A DNA stretch of 64,000 bases from Paenacidovorax monticola (GCF_014489595.1 NZ_CP060790.1:1240001-1304000), one strand, 5' to 3'; counted from the first letter of the stretch, positions 37,962-46,865 are shown. Numbers and translations are program-made. Notes: generated by a model not told the origin, from the sequence alone.

Positions 37962-38864
37962 TCAGGTGGCGGGCGCGCAGGCCTGCAGGCTCAGTTGGCG
38001 AATGACCTCCGATGTGCGGCGCACCAGCGGCGTGGCCTTCTTCTTGGCCGACTGCGCCAGGCACAGCGTGCTCATCACATGCGGCGCCTCGATGGGCAGC
38101 ACGGCCATATCCGCGCTGCCTGCGTAGCTGCTGAGCGCGCTCTGGGTCAGCGCGGCATAGCCGTAGCCGCCGCGCACCAGGTCCAGGATGGCGGGCACGC
38201 TGGACACTTCCCACACCACGTTGAGCTTGACCTGCGAGAGCGTGGCCTGGGCCTCCATGAGCTTGCGGAAGATCTGGCCATGCTGGGGCATGACGAGCGG
38301 GTAGCCCGACAGCTGGTCGAAGCGCACGGCCTCGCGCCCCCGCAGCGCGGCGGCGGGCCCGACGAGGCACAGCCGTTCCTCCAGCACCGGCACGATCTCT
38401 ATGTGCGGCTGGGGCTCGGGGGTGTAGACCAGTCCCAGATCCATGCGCCCCGTAGTCAGCCATTCGGCGATGTGCACCGAGAACCCCTCCACCACGGCCA
38501 GGCGCGCCCTGGGCATCTCGTGGCTGAAGACGTCGATCAGCGGCAGCGTAAGACGCCGCGCCAGGCTCGGCGGCAGACCCACGACGATGCGGCCCACGGG
38601 CTCGTCGCGCTGGGCGCCCAGGTCCTCCCTGGCCAGTGCCACGCGCTGCATGATGGCGTGGCCGTGCTCCAGCAGGCGCCGGCCGGCGTCGGTCAGCGTC
38701 ACGCCGCGCCCCGTGCGGATCAGCAGCGTCTCGCGCAGCTCGGTTTCGAGCGCGCGCACCTGGCGGCTCAGCGCGGGCTGGGCTGTGTCGAGCAGCAGCG
38801 CGGCCTTGCTGAAGCTGCCGGTTTCCGCCACGTGCACGAAGGTTTCGATCTGCTGCAGGTTCAT
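37962..38864 (-). CDS. LysR-family transcriptional regulator
   Basis: 300-residue LTTR. The N-terminal HTH reads MNLQQIETFVHVAETGSFSK, then AALLLDTAQPALSRQVRALE, followed by the effector domain with VGRIVVGLPPSLARRL. The group resembles NAC/CynR-like regulators. The start is ATG 38864; a longer frame lacks support. It converges on pobR (3-base gap) and is divergent from a Bug receptor gene 224 bases away, its likely target. Confidence 0.9.
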   Translation of the reverse strand: MNLQQIETFVHVAETGSFSKAALLLDTAQPALSRQVRALETELRETLLIRTGRGVTLTDAGRRLLEHGHAIMQRVALAREDLGAQRDEPVGRIVVGLPPSLARRLTLPLIDVFSHEMPRARLAVVEGFSVHIAEWLTTGRMDLGLVYTPEPQPHIEIVPVLEERLCLVGPAAALRGREAVRFDQLSGYPLVMPQHGQIFRKLMEAQATLSQVKLNVVWEVSSVPAILDLVRGGYGYAALTQSALSSYAGSADMAVLPIEAPHVMSTLCLAQSAKKKATPLVRRTSEVIRQLSLQACAPAT

Positions 38865-38893
38865 GGAGATGGATTTCACGGATAACCTATGCC

Positions 38894-38922
38894 ATTTTGC
38901 TATAGCTGCTAGCGCCCTGCTC
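38894..38922. repeat. Short copy of the dispersed intergenic repeat
   Basis: TTTTGCTATAGCTGCTAGCGCCCTG matches the core of the repeat at 257-319. It lies in the 224-base gap between the LysR and Bug genes, which shows no gene; the rest of the gap shows no other clear motif. Confidence 0.5.
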
Positions 38923-39088
38923 CACTTGGTCGCCTCCGGGGCACTGCCGACAATCCAGCCACGCAAGGACAGGATCGGCGCCTTTCATGGCGCGCAGACG
39001 GTGGACCACCGCCGCGCCCGGCCCGCCTTTGCCCGCGACAGACCATCCCAACGAGCGATACCGGAAGCACCGGTCCACAGGAGACAAC

Positions 39089-40093
39089 ATGACACAACCA
39101 GCAAAGGGCATCAGCCGCCGCGCCGCCGGCCTGGCCCTGGGAGCACTCGCGCTCGCCCCCCTGAGCAGCGCCCTGGCCCAGGGCGGCAGCACCTGGCCCA
39201 GCAAGCCGCTGCGCATCATCAACCCCTTCCCCGTGGGCGGCGGCCCCGACGGCACGGCCCGGCTCGTGGCCGACAAGCTCTCGCGCGCCTGGAATCAGCC
39301 CATGGTGGTGGAGAACCGCCCCGGCGGCAACGGCTTCATCGCCATCGACGCCTTCAAGCGCGGCGCGGCCGACGGTACGGACATGATCCAGCTCGACAAC
39401 GTGCACATCGCGGCCTACCCGCACCTGTTCAAGAAGCTGCCGTACAACATCGACAAGGACTTCGAGATCCTGCTGCCGCTGTTCCGCACCTACTTCTTCG
39501 TGGCCGTGGCCAAGGACAGCCCCTACAAAAACATGGCCGATCTGATCGCCGACGCCAAAGCCCGCCCCGGCAAGCTCAACTACGGCTCGTGGTCGGTAGG
39601 CAACCCCGTGCACCTGGGATCGGCCCTGCTTGAGAGCATGACCGGCACGAAGATGGAACATGTGATCTACAAGGAAACCAGCCAGCTCTACCAGGGTGTG
39701 GCCACGGGCGAACTGGCCTTCGCGCTGGGCTCGTCGGGCACGGCTGGGCCGCTGATGCGCGCGGGCAAGCTGCGCTTCCTGGCCGTGGCGGCGCCCCGGC
39801 GCCTCGTGGGCTTCGAGGACGTGCCCACCGTGGTTGAGGCTGGCGGCCCCGCAGGCTACGAGGTCACGGGCTGGAACGCCATCGCCGTGCGCCCCGGCAC
39901 CTCGGCCGAGGCCAAGGACAAGATCCGCCGCGACATGCAGAAGGCCCTGGCCGAGCCCGATGTGAAGGAGAAGTTCGCCACCTTCGGCTATGAGAACTAC
40001 TTCCCCACGCCCGAGGAGTTCAAGCAGTTCATGGCCAACGAGAGCAAGCGCTTCGGCACCGTGATCCGGCAAGCGGGGCTGTCGCTGGACTGA
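39089..40093 (+). CDS. Bug/TctC-family periplasmic solute-binding receptor
   Basis: 334-residue Bug receptor. The leader MTQPAKGISRRAAGLALGALAL with an arginine pair (Tat-like) ends SSALAQ. The signature reads PLRIINPFPVGGGPD, a variant of the usual VPxxPGG, then VVENRPGGNGFIA. ATG 39089 follows GGAGACAAC. Divergent from a LysR gene. Followed by a 15-bp hairpin shared with the convergent fumarase gene. Confidence 0.92.
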   Translation: MTQPAKGISRRAAGLALGALALAPLSSALAQGGSTWPSKPLRIINPFPVGGGPDGTARLVADKLSRAWNQPMVVENRPGGNGFIAIDAFKRGAADGTDMIQLDNVHIAAYPHLFKKLPYNIDKDFEILLPLFRTYFFVAVAKDSPYKNMADLIADAKARPGKLNYGSWSVGNPVHLGSALLESMTGTKMEHVIYKETSQLYQGVATGELAFALGSSGTAGPLMRAGKLRFLAVAAPRRLVGFEDVPTVVEAGGPAGYEVTGWNAIAVRPGTSAEAKDKIRRDMQKALAEPDVKEKFATFGYENYFPTPEEFKQFMANESKRFGTVIRQAGLSLD

Positions 40094-40111
40094 TCCGCCG
40101 CTCCGCCCACC

Positions 40112-40145
40112 TGCGCACGAGCCACCTCGCGGTGGCTCGTGCGCA
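40112..40145. terminator. Bidirectional 15-bp hairpin between convergent genes
   Basis: TGCGCACGAGCCACC pairs perfectly with GGTGGCTCGTGCGCA around TCGC. It lies 18 bases after the Bug stop (plus) and 17 bases after the fumarase stop (minus). There is no T-run on either side, but the symmetry and position fit a shared terminator. Confidence 0.6.
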
Positions 40146-40162
40146 TGGGGAAAGCCCATTTG

Positions 40163-41667
40163 CTACGGTGCCCCCTGGGCTGCCGCAAAGCGGTGGATGG
40201 TGCGCCCCCGGGCATCCACCGCCACCGTCACGGGAAAGTCCGCCAGCTCGAACTCGTGGATGGCTTCCATGCCCAGGTCCGCGAAGGCCAGCACCCGCGC
40301 GCGCGTGATGGAGCGCGACAGCAGATAGGCCGCACCGCCAGTAGCCGACAGGTATGCCCCCCATGGCGGCGGATGGATGCAATGGCCTCGGGCCCGCGCT
40401 CGGCCTTGCCGATCATGGCCAGCAGGCCGGTGCACGCCAGCAGCGGCTCCACGAACTTGTCCATGCGCGTGGCGGTAGTGGGGCCTGCAGGCCCCACGGC
40501 CTCGCCCGCCACGGCATCCACAGGGCCTACGTAATAGACCACCCGGTCGCGCAGTTCCACGGGCAGCGGCTCGCCACGCTCCAGCAGGTCCACCAGCCGC
40601 TTGTGCGCGGCGTCGCGCGCCGTGAGCACGGAACCCGACAGCAGCAGGGTCTGCCCCACCTTCCAGCGCGCGACCTCGGCGCGGTCGAGCCGGTTCAGGT
40701 CCACATGCACCGCGTCGTCCACCACGAAGGAATCGGGGATGCCATCCCAGGCCGCCATGGAGGGCTCCTCGATGGCCGCCGGCCCGCTTCCGTCCAGGCG
40801 GATGCGCAGGTAGCGCGCGGCGGCGCAGTTGGGCACCAGGGCCACGGGAATGGTGGCCGCATGGCAGGGCGCGGTGCGCACCTTCACGTCCAGAATGGCG
40901 GACAGGCCGCCCAGCCCCTGCGCGCCGATGCCCAGGGCGTTGCCGCGCCGGTACAGATCCAGCCGCAGCGCCTCTTCGGGTGTCGCGGCGCCGCGCAGCA
41001 GCAGCCCGTCCATGTCCAGTGGCTCGAAGAGCGACAGCTTGGCCAGCAGCATGGCCTGCTCTGGGCTGCCGCCGATGCCGATGCCCAGCACGCCCGGCGG
41101 GCACCAGCCCGCGCCCATGCCGGGCAGTTGTGCCAGCACCCAGTCGGCCACGCTGTCGCTGGGGTTCAGCGTGGCGAAGCGGGCCTTGACGTCGCCACCG
41201 CCGCCCTTGGCCACCACCAGCACCTCCAGCGCATCGCCCTCCACCAGTTCGCAGTGCACGGTGGCGGGCGTGTTGTCGCGCGTATTGGCGCGCGTGCCCA
41301 GCGGGTCGGCCACCATGGTGGCGCGCAGCGGGTTGGCGGGGTCGCCATAGGCACGGCGGACGGCCTCGTCGGCAACGGACTGCAGGCTGCGCAACGGCTG
41401 CCCGTCACGCCGGAACCATGCCACGCCCAGCCCCACACGCAGAAAGACCTGTGCCACGCCCGTGTCCTGGCACAGCGGCCGGCGGCCCAGGGCGGCCATG
41501 CGGCTGTTGACCAGGAGCTGCGCCAGCGCGACCCGCGCGGGCGGATGGGTTTCAGCCGCATGGGCGTGCCGCAGCGCGCGCACGAAGTCGGGCGGGTGCC
41601 GGTAGCTGATGGCTTGCAGGGCCTCGGCGATGCTGCTGGCCAGGTCTTCTTGTGCGATGCGGCTCAT
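40163..41667 (-). pseudogene. Class I (4Fe-4S) fumarate hydratase with a -1 frameshift
   Basis: Full-length single-chain fumarase of the FumA/FumB type, about 500 residues, that hydrates fumarate to malate. The iron-sulfur cysteines are in RPLCQDTGVAQ (C66), AGWCPPGVLGIGIGGS and VPNCAAARY. The alpha domain is intact from ATG 41667; register is lost at the CCCCCC run 40357-40362, and one more C joins IRRHGG to AYLSATGGAAYLL and the beta domain ending at 40163. An undercall is likely. It overlaps no neighbour; the Bug gene ending at 41688 is 20 bases upstream, so the two are co-transcribed with the lyase. Confidence 0.85.
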
Positions 41668-41687
41668 CGGTGCGGGCGCTCGGTGGT

Positions 41688-42665
41688 TCAGTCGATCTGG
41701 ATCTTGGCGTCGGTGGCCACCTTGCGCCATTTCTCCACCTCGGCGGCGGTGTGCCGGGCGAAGGACTCGGGGGCGTACTGCGCATCGGGCAGCAGGTGAA
41801 TGCCCTGCGCGGCCATGCGGTGCGTCCATTCCTTGTCGGCCAACGCCTTCAGGTAAGCCTGGTGCAGCTTGCCCACCACATCCTTCGGCACGCCCTTGGG
41901 GGCATACAAGCCATACCAAGTGGCAGCCTCGAAGCCCGGCAGGGTCTTTTCGGCCAGCGCGGGCACTCCGGGGTATTGCTGGGACATGGGCGTGAGCGAG
42001 GTCAGTGCGATGGCGTTGACGCGCCCGCCCGTCACCTGGGGCAAGGCGGTGTTGCTCTGGTCGAACATGGCGTCCACCTGCCCGCCCACCAGATCATTCA
42101 TGGCCGGGGCAGCGCCCTTGTACGAGACGGAGGTGACCTGGATGCCCGCGCGCGACTCGAACAGCGCCGCGATCAGGTGCGAAGTGGAGCCCACGCCCGC
42201 GTTGCCGAAGTTGATCTTGTTCGGGGCCGCCTTGGCCGCGGCGATCAGGGCATCGGCCGACTTGTAGGGCGAGCTCTTGGGCACCAGCAGCACCAGCGGC
42301 GTGTCGGGGAAGCGGAACACGGCATCGAAGTCCTTCACGGGGTCGTAGCCGAGCTTTTTGTACAGCGAGGGCGCCGCGCCCATGTAGCCCATGTGCCCTA
42401 CCAGGAAGGTGTAGCCGTCCGGCGCGGCCTTGGCCGCCTTGCCCGCGCCGATGGTGCCGCCCGCACCCGCCGCGTTCTCGATGACGATGGCCTGGCCGAT
42501 CTGGCGGCCGACCTTGTCGGCGATGTCGCGCGCCATCGCATCGGTGGGGCCGCCCGCCGCGAACGGCACGATCCAGGTGACCGGCTTGGCAGGCCAAGCC
42601 TGGGCGTGAACGAATGGGGCGGCGCACAGCAGCGCGGCAGCGCAGAGGGCCTGGGCGATCTTCAT
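41688..42665 (-). CDS. Bug/TctC-family periplasmic solute-binding receptor
   Basis: 325-residue Bug receptor with signal peptide MKIAQALCAAALLCAAPFVHA and signature KPVTWIVPFAAGGPTD, in which the usual PGG is AGG. The loop VSYKGAAPAMND and the ending FARHTAAEVEKWRKV are typical. Lies between a CMLE-like lyase gene (50 bases upstream) and a fumarase gene (20 bases downstream), in one operon. The context suggests that it binds an acid whose cleavage releases fumarate. Confidence 0.92.
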   Translation of the reverse strand: MKIAQALCAAALLCAAPFVHAQAWPAKPVTWIVPFAAGGPTDAMARDIADKVGRQIGQAIVIENAAGAGGTIGAGKAAKAAPDGYTFLVGHMGYMGAAPSLYKKLGYDPVKDFDAVFRFPDTPLVLLVPKSSPYKSADALIAAAKAAPNKINFGNAGVGSTSHLIAALFESRAGIQVTSVSYKGAAPAMNDLVGGQVDAMFDQSNTALPQVTGGRVNAIALTSLTPMSQQYPGVPALAEKTLPGFEAATWYGLYAPKGVPKDVVGKLHQAYLKALADKEWTHRMAAQGIHLLPDAQYAPESFARHTAAEVEKWRKVATDAKIQID

Positions 42666-42714
42666 GGTGTTGTCTCCGGAAACGTGGTCGGGGAAAGAGA
42701 AAGCCGGGCACGGC

Positions 42715-44090
42715 TCAGCAGCCGCACGCCTCGGACGCGGCCAGGGCGCGGTCCACCATGGCGGGCGCCAGGCCCAGGTAGTTCGCGGGGTCGGTCAGGC
42801 GGTCGATGGCCGCGCGGTCGAAGTGGCGCGCCACCTCGGGCAACGCGGCCAAAGCCTCGGCCAGCGTGCCGCCCTGCGTGTTCACCGTGCGGCAGGCGTC
42901 GTAGACCACGTCATGCGCCTGCTGGCGGCCGATGGCAGGCGCCAGGCCCATCATCACGGCCTCGGCCACGATCAGGCCCTTGCTGATGCCGAGGTTGTGC
43001 TGCATGCGTGCCTCGTCAACGATCAGTCCGCCGAGCGCGAACTTCGCCTGGTGCAGCGCGCCCGAGGTCAGGACGAAGCTCTCGGGAATGGCGATCCACT
43101 CGGCATGCCAGGGCCCGGTGGCGCGCTCGAAGTCCTGGACCATCGCATCGACCATCAGGCCCGCGTGCTGGCGCACGGCCTTGGACGCCGCGAGCATCAG
43201 CTCGCTCGAGATCGGATTGCGCTTCTGCGGCATGGTGCTCGACGCGCCACGCCCCTTGACGAAAGGCTCGTACACCTCGGCGAACTCGGTGGACGCCATG
43301 ATCATGATGTCGAGGGCGATCTTGCCCAGGGAACCCGTGACCAGCGCGAGCAGGTTCACGGCCTCGGCGAACCCGTCGCGCGCCACATGCCAGGTCGTCG
43401 TGGGCACGCCCAGGCCCAGCGCCTCGGCCATGGCCTGCTGGACCGCGAAGCCCCGCTCGCCCAGCGAGGCCAGCGTGCCGGCCGCCCCCCGAACTCGACC
43501 ACCGCGACACGGGGCCGCAGCTCGGCCAGCCGCTGCTGGTGCCGGTCGAACATCGCCAGCCAGATCGCCACCTTGTAGCCGAACGTGACGGGCAGCGCCT
43601 GCTGCAGGTGCGTGCGGCCCGCCATGGGCGTGTCACGGTGCTTCTGCGCCAGATCGCGCAGGATCGCGCGCAGCTCGCGGATGTCCGCGCCGATGCTGTC
43701 GATCGCGTCGCGCACCTGCAGGGCCACCGCCGTGTCCATGATGTCCTGCGTCGTGGCGCCCCAGTGCACGTAGCGCCCGGCCTCGCCGCACATGCGGGCC
43801 AACTGGTGCACCAGCGGAAGGATGGGGTAGCCCACGATGTCCGTTTCTTCACGCATGTGGTCGAAGTCGATGCGCTCGATCCGCGATTCGCGCGCGATGG
43901 CCTGTGCCGCCTCGGCGGGAATCACGCCCGCACGCGCCTCGGCCTGGGCAAGCGCCACCTCGGCGTCGATATACCGCTGGACCAGCGCGCGATCCGAGAA
44001 AATGTCACGCATCTTCCGGGTCCCGAAGGCATCGCGAAACAGGACGGAATCGACGACCGTGCTGGACGAAGGGAAAGCAGGAGCAGTCAT
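42715..44090 (-). pseudogene. Fumarase/aspartase-superfamily lyase (CMLE/adenylosuccinate-lyase-like) with a -1 frameshift
   Basis: Class II lyase family member, about 459 residues. The superfamily signature is GRGASSTMPQKRNPISSE, with YVHWGATTQDIMD and GRTHLQQALPVTFG upstream; GPWHAEWIAIPE is characteristic of the 3-carboxy-cis,cis-muconate cycloisomerase (PcaB)-like branch. The frame from ATG 44090 breaks at the CCCCCC run 43485-43490; one more C joins VVEFGG to AAGTLASLGERG. The 4,5-cleavage pathway does not need PcaB and a fumarase follows, so a C-N or C-O lyase releasing fumarate is plausible. Other pca genes are absent. Confidence 0.8.
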
Positions 44091-44120
44091 AAGGCCTCTT
44101 GATGGGGATACCGTGAACAT

Positions 44121-44140
44121 TAATATGTTCGAACATATTA
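44121..44140. promoter_or_regulatory. GntR operator, perfect 20-bp palindrome
   Basis: TAATATGTTCGAACATATTA is its own reverse complement over 20 bases. It lies 31 bases before the minus-strand lyase start and 53 bases before the GntR start, as expected for repression of both. Confidence 0.85.
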
Positions 44141-44150
44141 GGAATGTAGA

Positions 44151-44164
44151 TATGTTCGGACATA
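44151..44164. promoter_or_regulatory. GntR operator, secondary site
   Basis: TATGTTCGGACATA repeats the core of the 20-bp palindrome with one mismatch, centred 27 bases from it and closer to the GntR gene. Confidence 0.75.
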
Positions 44165-44192
44165 GCAACAACCAGGGGATTTCCCTTAGACC

Positions 44193-44948
44193 ATGAACGC
44201 CATGTCCGACACTGCGGCGCAGAAGCCGAACTTCAGCCACATCGCACGCCACCTGACCGAAGCGATCACCTCCGGGCACTTCGCCATCGGCGCGCTGCTG
44301 CCGACCGAGCTGGAGCTGTGCAAGCACTACGGAACCAGCCGGCACACGGTCCGTGCGGCGCTCGCGGAGTTGCAGCAGCTCGGTCTGGTATCGCGCAAGA
44401 AGAACGTGGGCACGCGGGTCATCGCAGCGCAGCCCAGGGCAGGCTTCCGGCCCTCACTGGCGTCGGTGGACGATCTGGTCCAGTTCGGTGCCGAGCATCT
44501 GCGCACCGTCCAGCACATCGGCGAGACGGTGGCACAGGGCCCGCTGGCGCGGGAACTCGGCTGCCAGGAGGGCACGAAATGGCTGCGCATATCGAGCCTG
44601 CGACTGGTGGGGGAGGCGCAGACCTCGCCCATCGGGTGGACAGACGTCTACATCGACCCCGAGTACCAGGAGATTGGCGACCTCGTGCGCGCCACGCCCG
44701 ACGTTCTTGTCAGCGCATTGATCGAGGCACGCTACGGACGCCAGATCGCCGAGATCCACCAGGACATCCGCGCCTTCTCCATCGAGGACGAAGCCATGGC
44801 CAAGGTCCTCGGCCTGCCCCTGGGAGCACCGGCCCTGAAGATCGTGCGCCGCTACCTGGACAAGGATGGCGAGCTGTTCGAAGCCAGCGTCAGCGTGCAC
44901 CCCGCGGACCGCTTCTCGGTGTCCATGCGGCTGCAACGGTCGCACTGA
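44193..44948 (+). CDS. GntR-family (HutC/UTRA) transcriptional regulator
   Basis: 251-residue regulator. The winged helix contains AIGALLPTELELCKHYGTSR and HTVRAALAELQQLGLVSRKK; the C-terminal UTRA ligand domain spans about 90-245, with GLPLGAPALKIVRRYLDKDG. ATG 44193 is used; a second Met at codon 4 is possible. Divergent from the lyase/Bug/fumarase operon with two palindromic operators between, so it is almost surely its repressor, responding to the imported acid or a product. Confidence 0.92.
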   Translation: MNAMSDTAAQKPNFSHIARHLTEAITSGHFAIGALLPTELELCKHYGTSRHTVRAALAELQQLGLVSRKKNVGTRVIAAQPRAGFRPSLASVDDLVQFGAEHLRTVQHIGETVAQGPLARELGCQEGTKWLRISSLRLVGEAQTSPIGWTDVYIDPEYQEIGDLVRATPDVLVSALIEARYGRQIAEIHQDIRAFSIEDEAMAKVLGLPLGAPALKIVRRYLDKDGELFEASVSVHPADRFSVSMRLQRSH

Positions 44949-44953
44949 CCCTG

Positions 44954-44973
44954 GCGCGGGCCACGGCCCGCGC
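44954..44973 (+). terminator. GC-rich hairpin after the GntR gene
   Basis: GCGCGGGCC and GGCCCGCGC pair around AC six bases after the stop. No T-run; could be a terminator or simply structure. Confidence 0.4.
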
Positions 44974-45001
44974 AGCCCCAAGCGCCCTATCCTTGCGCCC
45001 T

Positions 45002-45352
45002 ATGTTCACATCCACCTTCACCTTCGCCAAGGGCGAATACGACGCGGAATTCCACGCGCTGGACGAAGCGATCGCCCAGGCGGCACGCGCCATTCCGGGC
45101 TACATCGGAGAGGAGTCCTGGGAGAACGCCCAGACCGGGCTGATCTCCAATGTCTATTACTGGGAGTCGATGGACGCCCTGCGGCAGCTCATGCGGCACC
45201 CGGCGCACCTTGATGCCAAGCAGCGGCAGGGCCGCTGGCTGAACGGCTACCAGGTGGTCATCGGCCAGGTCATGGGCGCCTACGGCGACGGCGGGCTTGC
45301 GCATCCGCTGGCCGGGCGCAGCATCGGCAGCATGGGCGCCCGGCATCCCTGA
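45002..45352 (+). CDS. Antibiotic biosynthesis monooxygenase (ABM)-domain protein
   Basis: 116-residue small alpha-beta protein with a dimeric ferredoxin-like (ABM) pattern: FTFAKGEYDAEFHALDEAIA, IPGYIGEESWEN, YYWESMDALRQLMRHPAH. Proteins of this type are heme-free oxygenases or unknown; nothing here specifies a substrate. ATG 45002 lies ten bases after TATCCT, a possible -10, so the mRNA may be leaderless. The stop is 13 bases from an HU-gene terminator on the other strand. Confidence 0.75.
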   Translation: MFTSTFTFAKGEYDAEFHALDEAIAQAARAIPGYIGEESWENAQTGLISNVYYWESMDALRQLMRHPAHLDAKQRQGRWLNGYQVVIGQVMGAYGDGGLAHPLAGRSIGSMGARHP

Positions 45353-45365
45353 TGCTGTGGCCCCG

Positions 45366-45405
45366 AAAAAACAAAAGCCGCCCGGGCCATGGCCGTGGGC
45401 GGCTT
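45366..45405 (-). terminator. Intrinsic terminator of the HU gene
   Basis: On the minus strand AAGCCGCCC and GGGCGGCTT form a long stem (with an inner GGCC/GGCC pair) followed by TTGTTTTTT, 23 bases after the HU stop. Confidence 0.88.
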
Positions 45406-45427
45406 GTGAGCAAGAAACCCCGAAGAC

Positions 45428-45739
45428 TTACTTGCCGGCCTTCTCGGCCTTGCGCTTGGCGGCCTTGGGGTCCACCACGGCCTTGAACTTCGCGCCGGCC
45501 ACGAACTTGGGCACGGTGGATGCGGGGATCTTGATGGCAGCGCCCGTGGAGGGGTTCTTGCCGGTGCGCGCGGCGCGCTTGGCGGACTTGAACGTGCCGA
45601 AGCCGACCAGTTGCACCGCATCGCCCTTCTTCACGGCGGTCTGAATGGTCTCGATCAGCGTATCGAGCACGGCGTTGGCGGCCGTCTTGGAGAGGTCGTT
45701 CTTGGAGGCGAGGATTTCAACGAGTTCTGCGCGGTTCAT
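45428..45739 (-). CDS. HU family DNA-binding protein
   Basis: 103-residue nucleoid protein. The HU core includes MNRAELVEILASKNDLSKTA, VGFGTFKSAKRAARTGKNP and IPASTVPKFVAGAKFK. After the core is a short Lys/Ala-rich tail (PKAAKRKAEKAGK), as in HU of Comamonadaceae. ATG 45739; a frame to 45916 upstream is not supported. Bends DNA non-specifically; monocistronic with a strong terminator. Confidence 0.93.
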   Translation of the reverse strand: MNRAELVEILASKNDLSKTAANAVLDTLIETIQTAVKKGDAVQLVGFGTFKSAKRAARTGKNPSTGAAIKIPASTVPKFVAGAKFKAVVDPKAAKRKAEKAGK

Positions 45740-45904
45740 GACTGCTACATGCAACAAGGGTTGTGAAGCTTGGTTTATATCCGATGGCGGCTGTTGCATC
45801 CAACCGGCGCGATACTTGTTGACGTTCCCAAGCCACACGCCCGGCGGACGGCCGGAGGCCTGGAGCCCTCCGTTTCCGGGCCCAGGGCCCGTAAACTCCT
45901 GTCC

Positions 45905-46147
45905 ATGCAACTCCAAATCGTCGTCTATTCCAAGTCCGCCTGCCCCCAGTGCGAGTCGGCCAAGATGCTGCTCAAGTCGCGTTCCATCGATTTCACGGAA
46001 ATCAAGATCGACGACGAGGCCGAGCGCTTGGCGTTCTATGCCAAGTGCGGCCCTTCCGTGCGGCAGATGCCCCAGGTCTTCATCAACGACCAGCGCGTCG
46101 GCGGCCTCGCTGGCCTGCAGGCGGCCCTGGCCCAGTTGGGCCGATAG
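45905..46147 (+). CDS. Glutaredoxin family protein
   Basis: 80-residue glutaredoxin with the dithiol motif C13-P-Q-C16 in SKSACPQCESAKML, the cis-Pro in RQMPQVFINDQ and the GG of QRVGGLAGLQ. Small thiol-disulfide oxidoreductase, probably reduced by glutathione. ATG 45905 is 166 bases from the divergent HU start. Confidence 0.9.
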   Translation: MQLQIVVYSKSACPQCESAKMLLKSRSIDFTEIKIDDEAERLAFYAKCGPSVRQMPQVFINDQRVGGLAGLQAALAQLGR

Positions 46148-46174
46148 CGCCCCTCACAAAGAACTGCGGCAGCC

Positions 46175-46567
46175 CTACGCGGGCTCATGGCAGGCAACGC
46201 AGAGCTTGTTGCCGTCGGGGTCGCGGAAATAGGCGCCGTAGTAGTGCGCGTGGTACTCGGGGCGCAGGCCCGGCGCGCCCTCGGGGGTGCCGCCATGGGC
46301 CAGCGCCACCGCATACACCTCGTCCACCAGCGCGCGGCTTCGGGCCATGAAGGCCACCATGGTGCCGTTGCCCGGCGCGGGCGCACGGCCGTCGAACGGC
46401 CGGGCGATCACGAACAGCGGCCGTGCGGCGGGCGCCGACTGCCAGCCCGCCCAGGGACGATCGGGCTCGCAAAAGCGCAGGGGAATGCCCAGCGTCCGCA
46501 TCACCGGCCCGTAGAAGGCGAACGCCCTGTCGAAATCGCTGATGCCCGTGAAAACGTGGGAGAACAT
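46175..46567 (-). CDS. VOC (glyoxalase/bleomycin resistance) family protein
   Basis: 130-residue vicinal-oxygen-chelate domain protein starting MFSHVFTGISDFDRAFAFYG, with AYFRDPDGNKLCVACHE at the end; the metal-ligand His and Glu positions are plausible (SHVFTG and HE). Function not known from sequence. It begins three bases after the stop of a short GFA-like gene, and the two are co-transcribed. Confidence 0.88.
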   Translation of the reverse strand: MFSHVFTGISDFDRAFAFYGPVMRTLGIPLRFCEPDRPWAGWQSAPAARPLFVIARPFDGRAPAPGNGTMVAFMARSRALVDEVYAVALAHGGTPEGAPGLRPEYHAHYYGAYFRDPDGNKLCVACHEPA

Positions 46568-46570
46568 GCC

Positions 46571-46783
46571 TTAGTCCCCCTGGGGTGGCGCGTACTGCGC
46601 GATCACCTGCTGCTCGGTCAGCATGGTCTGGTCGGTCCCGGTGAACGCCACCTGGGTCCCGCAGTGCACGGCAAGCAGCGGACCGCCGCCCCATCGGCGG
46701 CAATAACCGCAGTGGCAGGCTCCGATCTCCTTCGCATCAGCGCGGGCAAAGCCGACCGCGCCGCACAGGCAATGTCCCTTCAT
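46571..46783 (-). CDS. Short GFA-like zinc-binding protein
   Basis: 70-residue protein that matches the first half of the glutathione-dependent formaldehyde-activating (GFA) family: CLCGAVGF and ACHCGYCRRWGGG give four Zn-binding Cys, followed by VHCGTQVAFTGTD. The usual second Cys pair (FCxxCG) is missing and the protein ends after MLTEQQVIAQYAPPQGD. I found no frameshift that would restore it, so it looks like a genuine truncated or minimal form. ATG 46783; coupled to the VOC gene. Confidence 0.7.
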   Translation of the reverse strand: MKGHCLCGAVGFARADAKEIGACHCGYCRRWGGGPLLAVHCGTQVAFTGTDQTMLTEQQVIAQYAPPQGD

Positions 46784-46865
46784 CCGGCCCCTCCTCTCGC
46801 GCAGCAAGCCGGGCCGCCCGGCGCGGCCCGCCGCGCCAATATGCCATACGCGCGCCGGTACCGCG

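Noticed and set aside
42715..44090. A complete beta-ketoadipate (pca) pathway because of the PcaB-like lyase
   Set aside because: No pcaGH, pcaC, pcaD or pcaIJ in the window, and the neighbours are a fumarase and a receptor.
46571..46783. A frameshift explanation for the short GFA gene
   Set aside because: Reading the other frames after TGTD does not give the expected second Cys pair, unlike the seven C-run cases.
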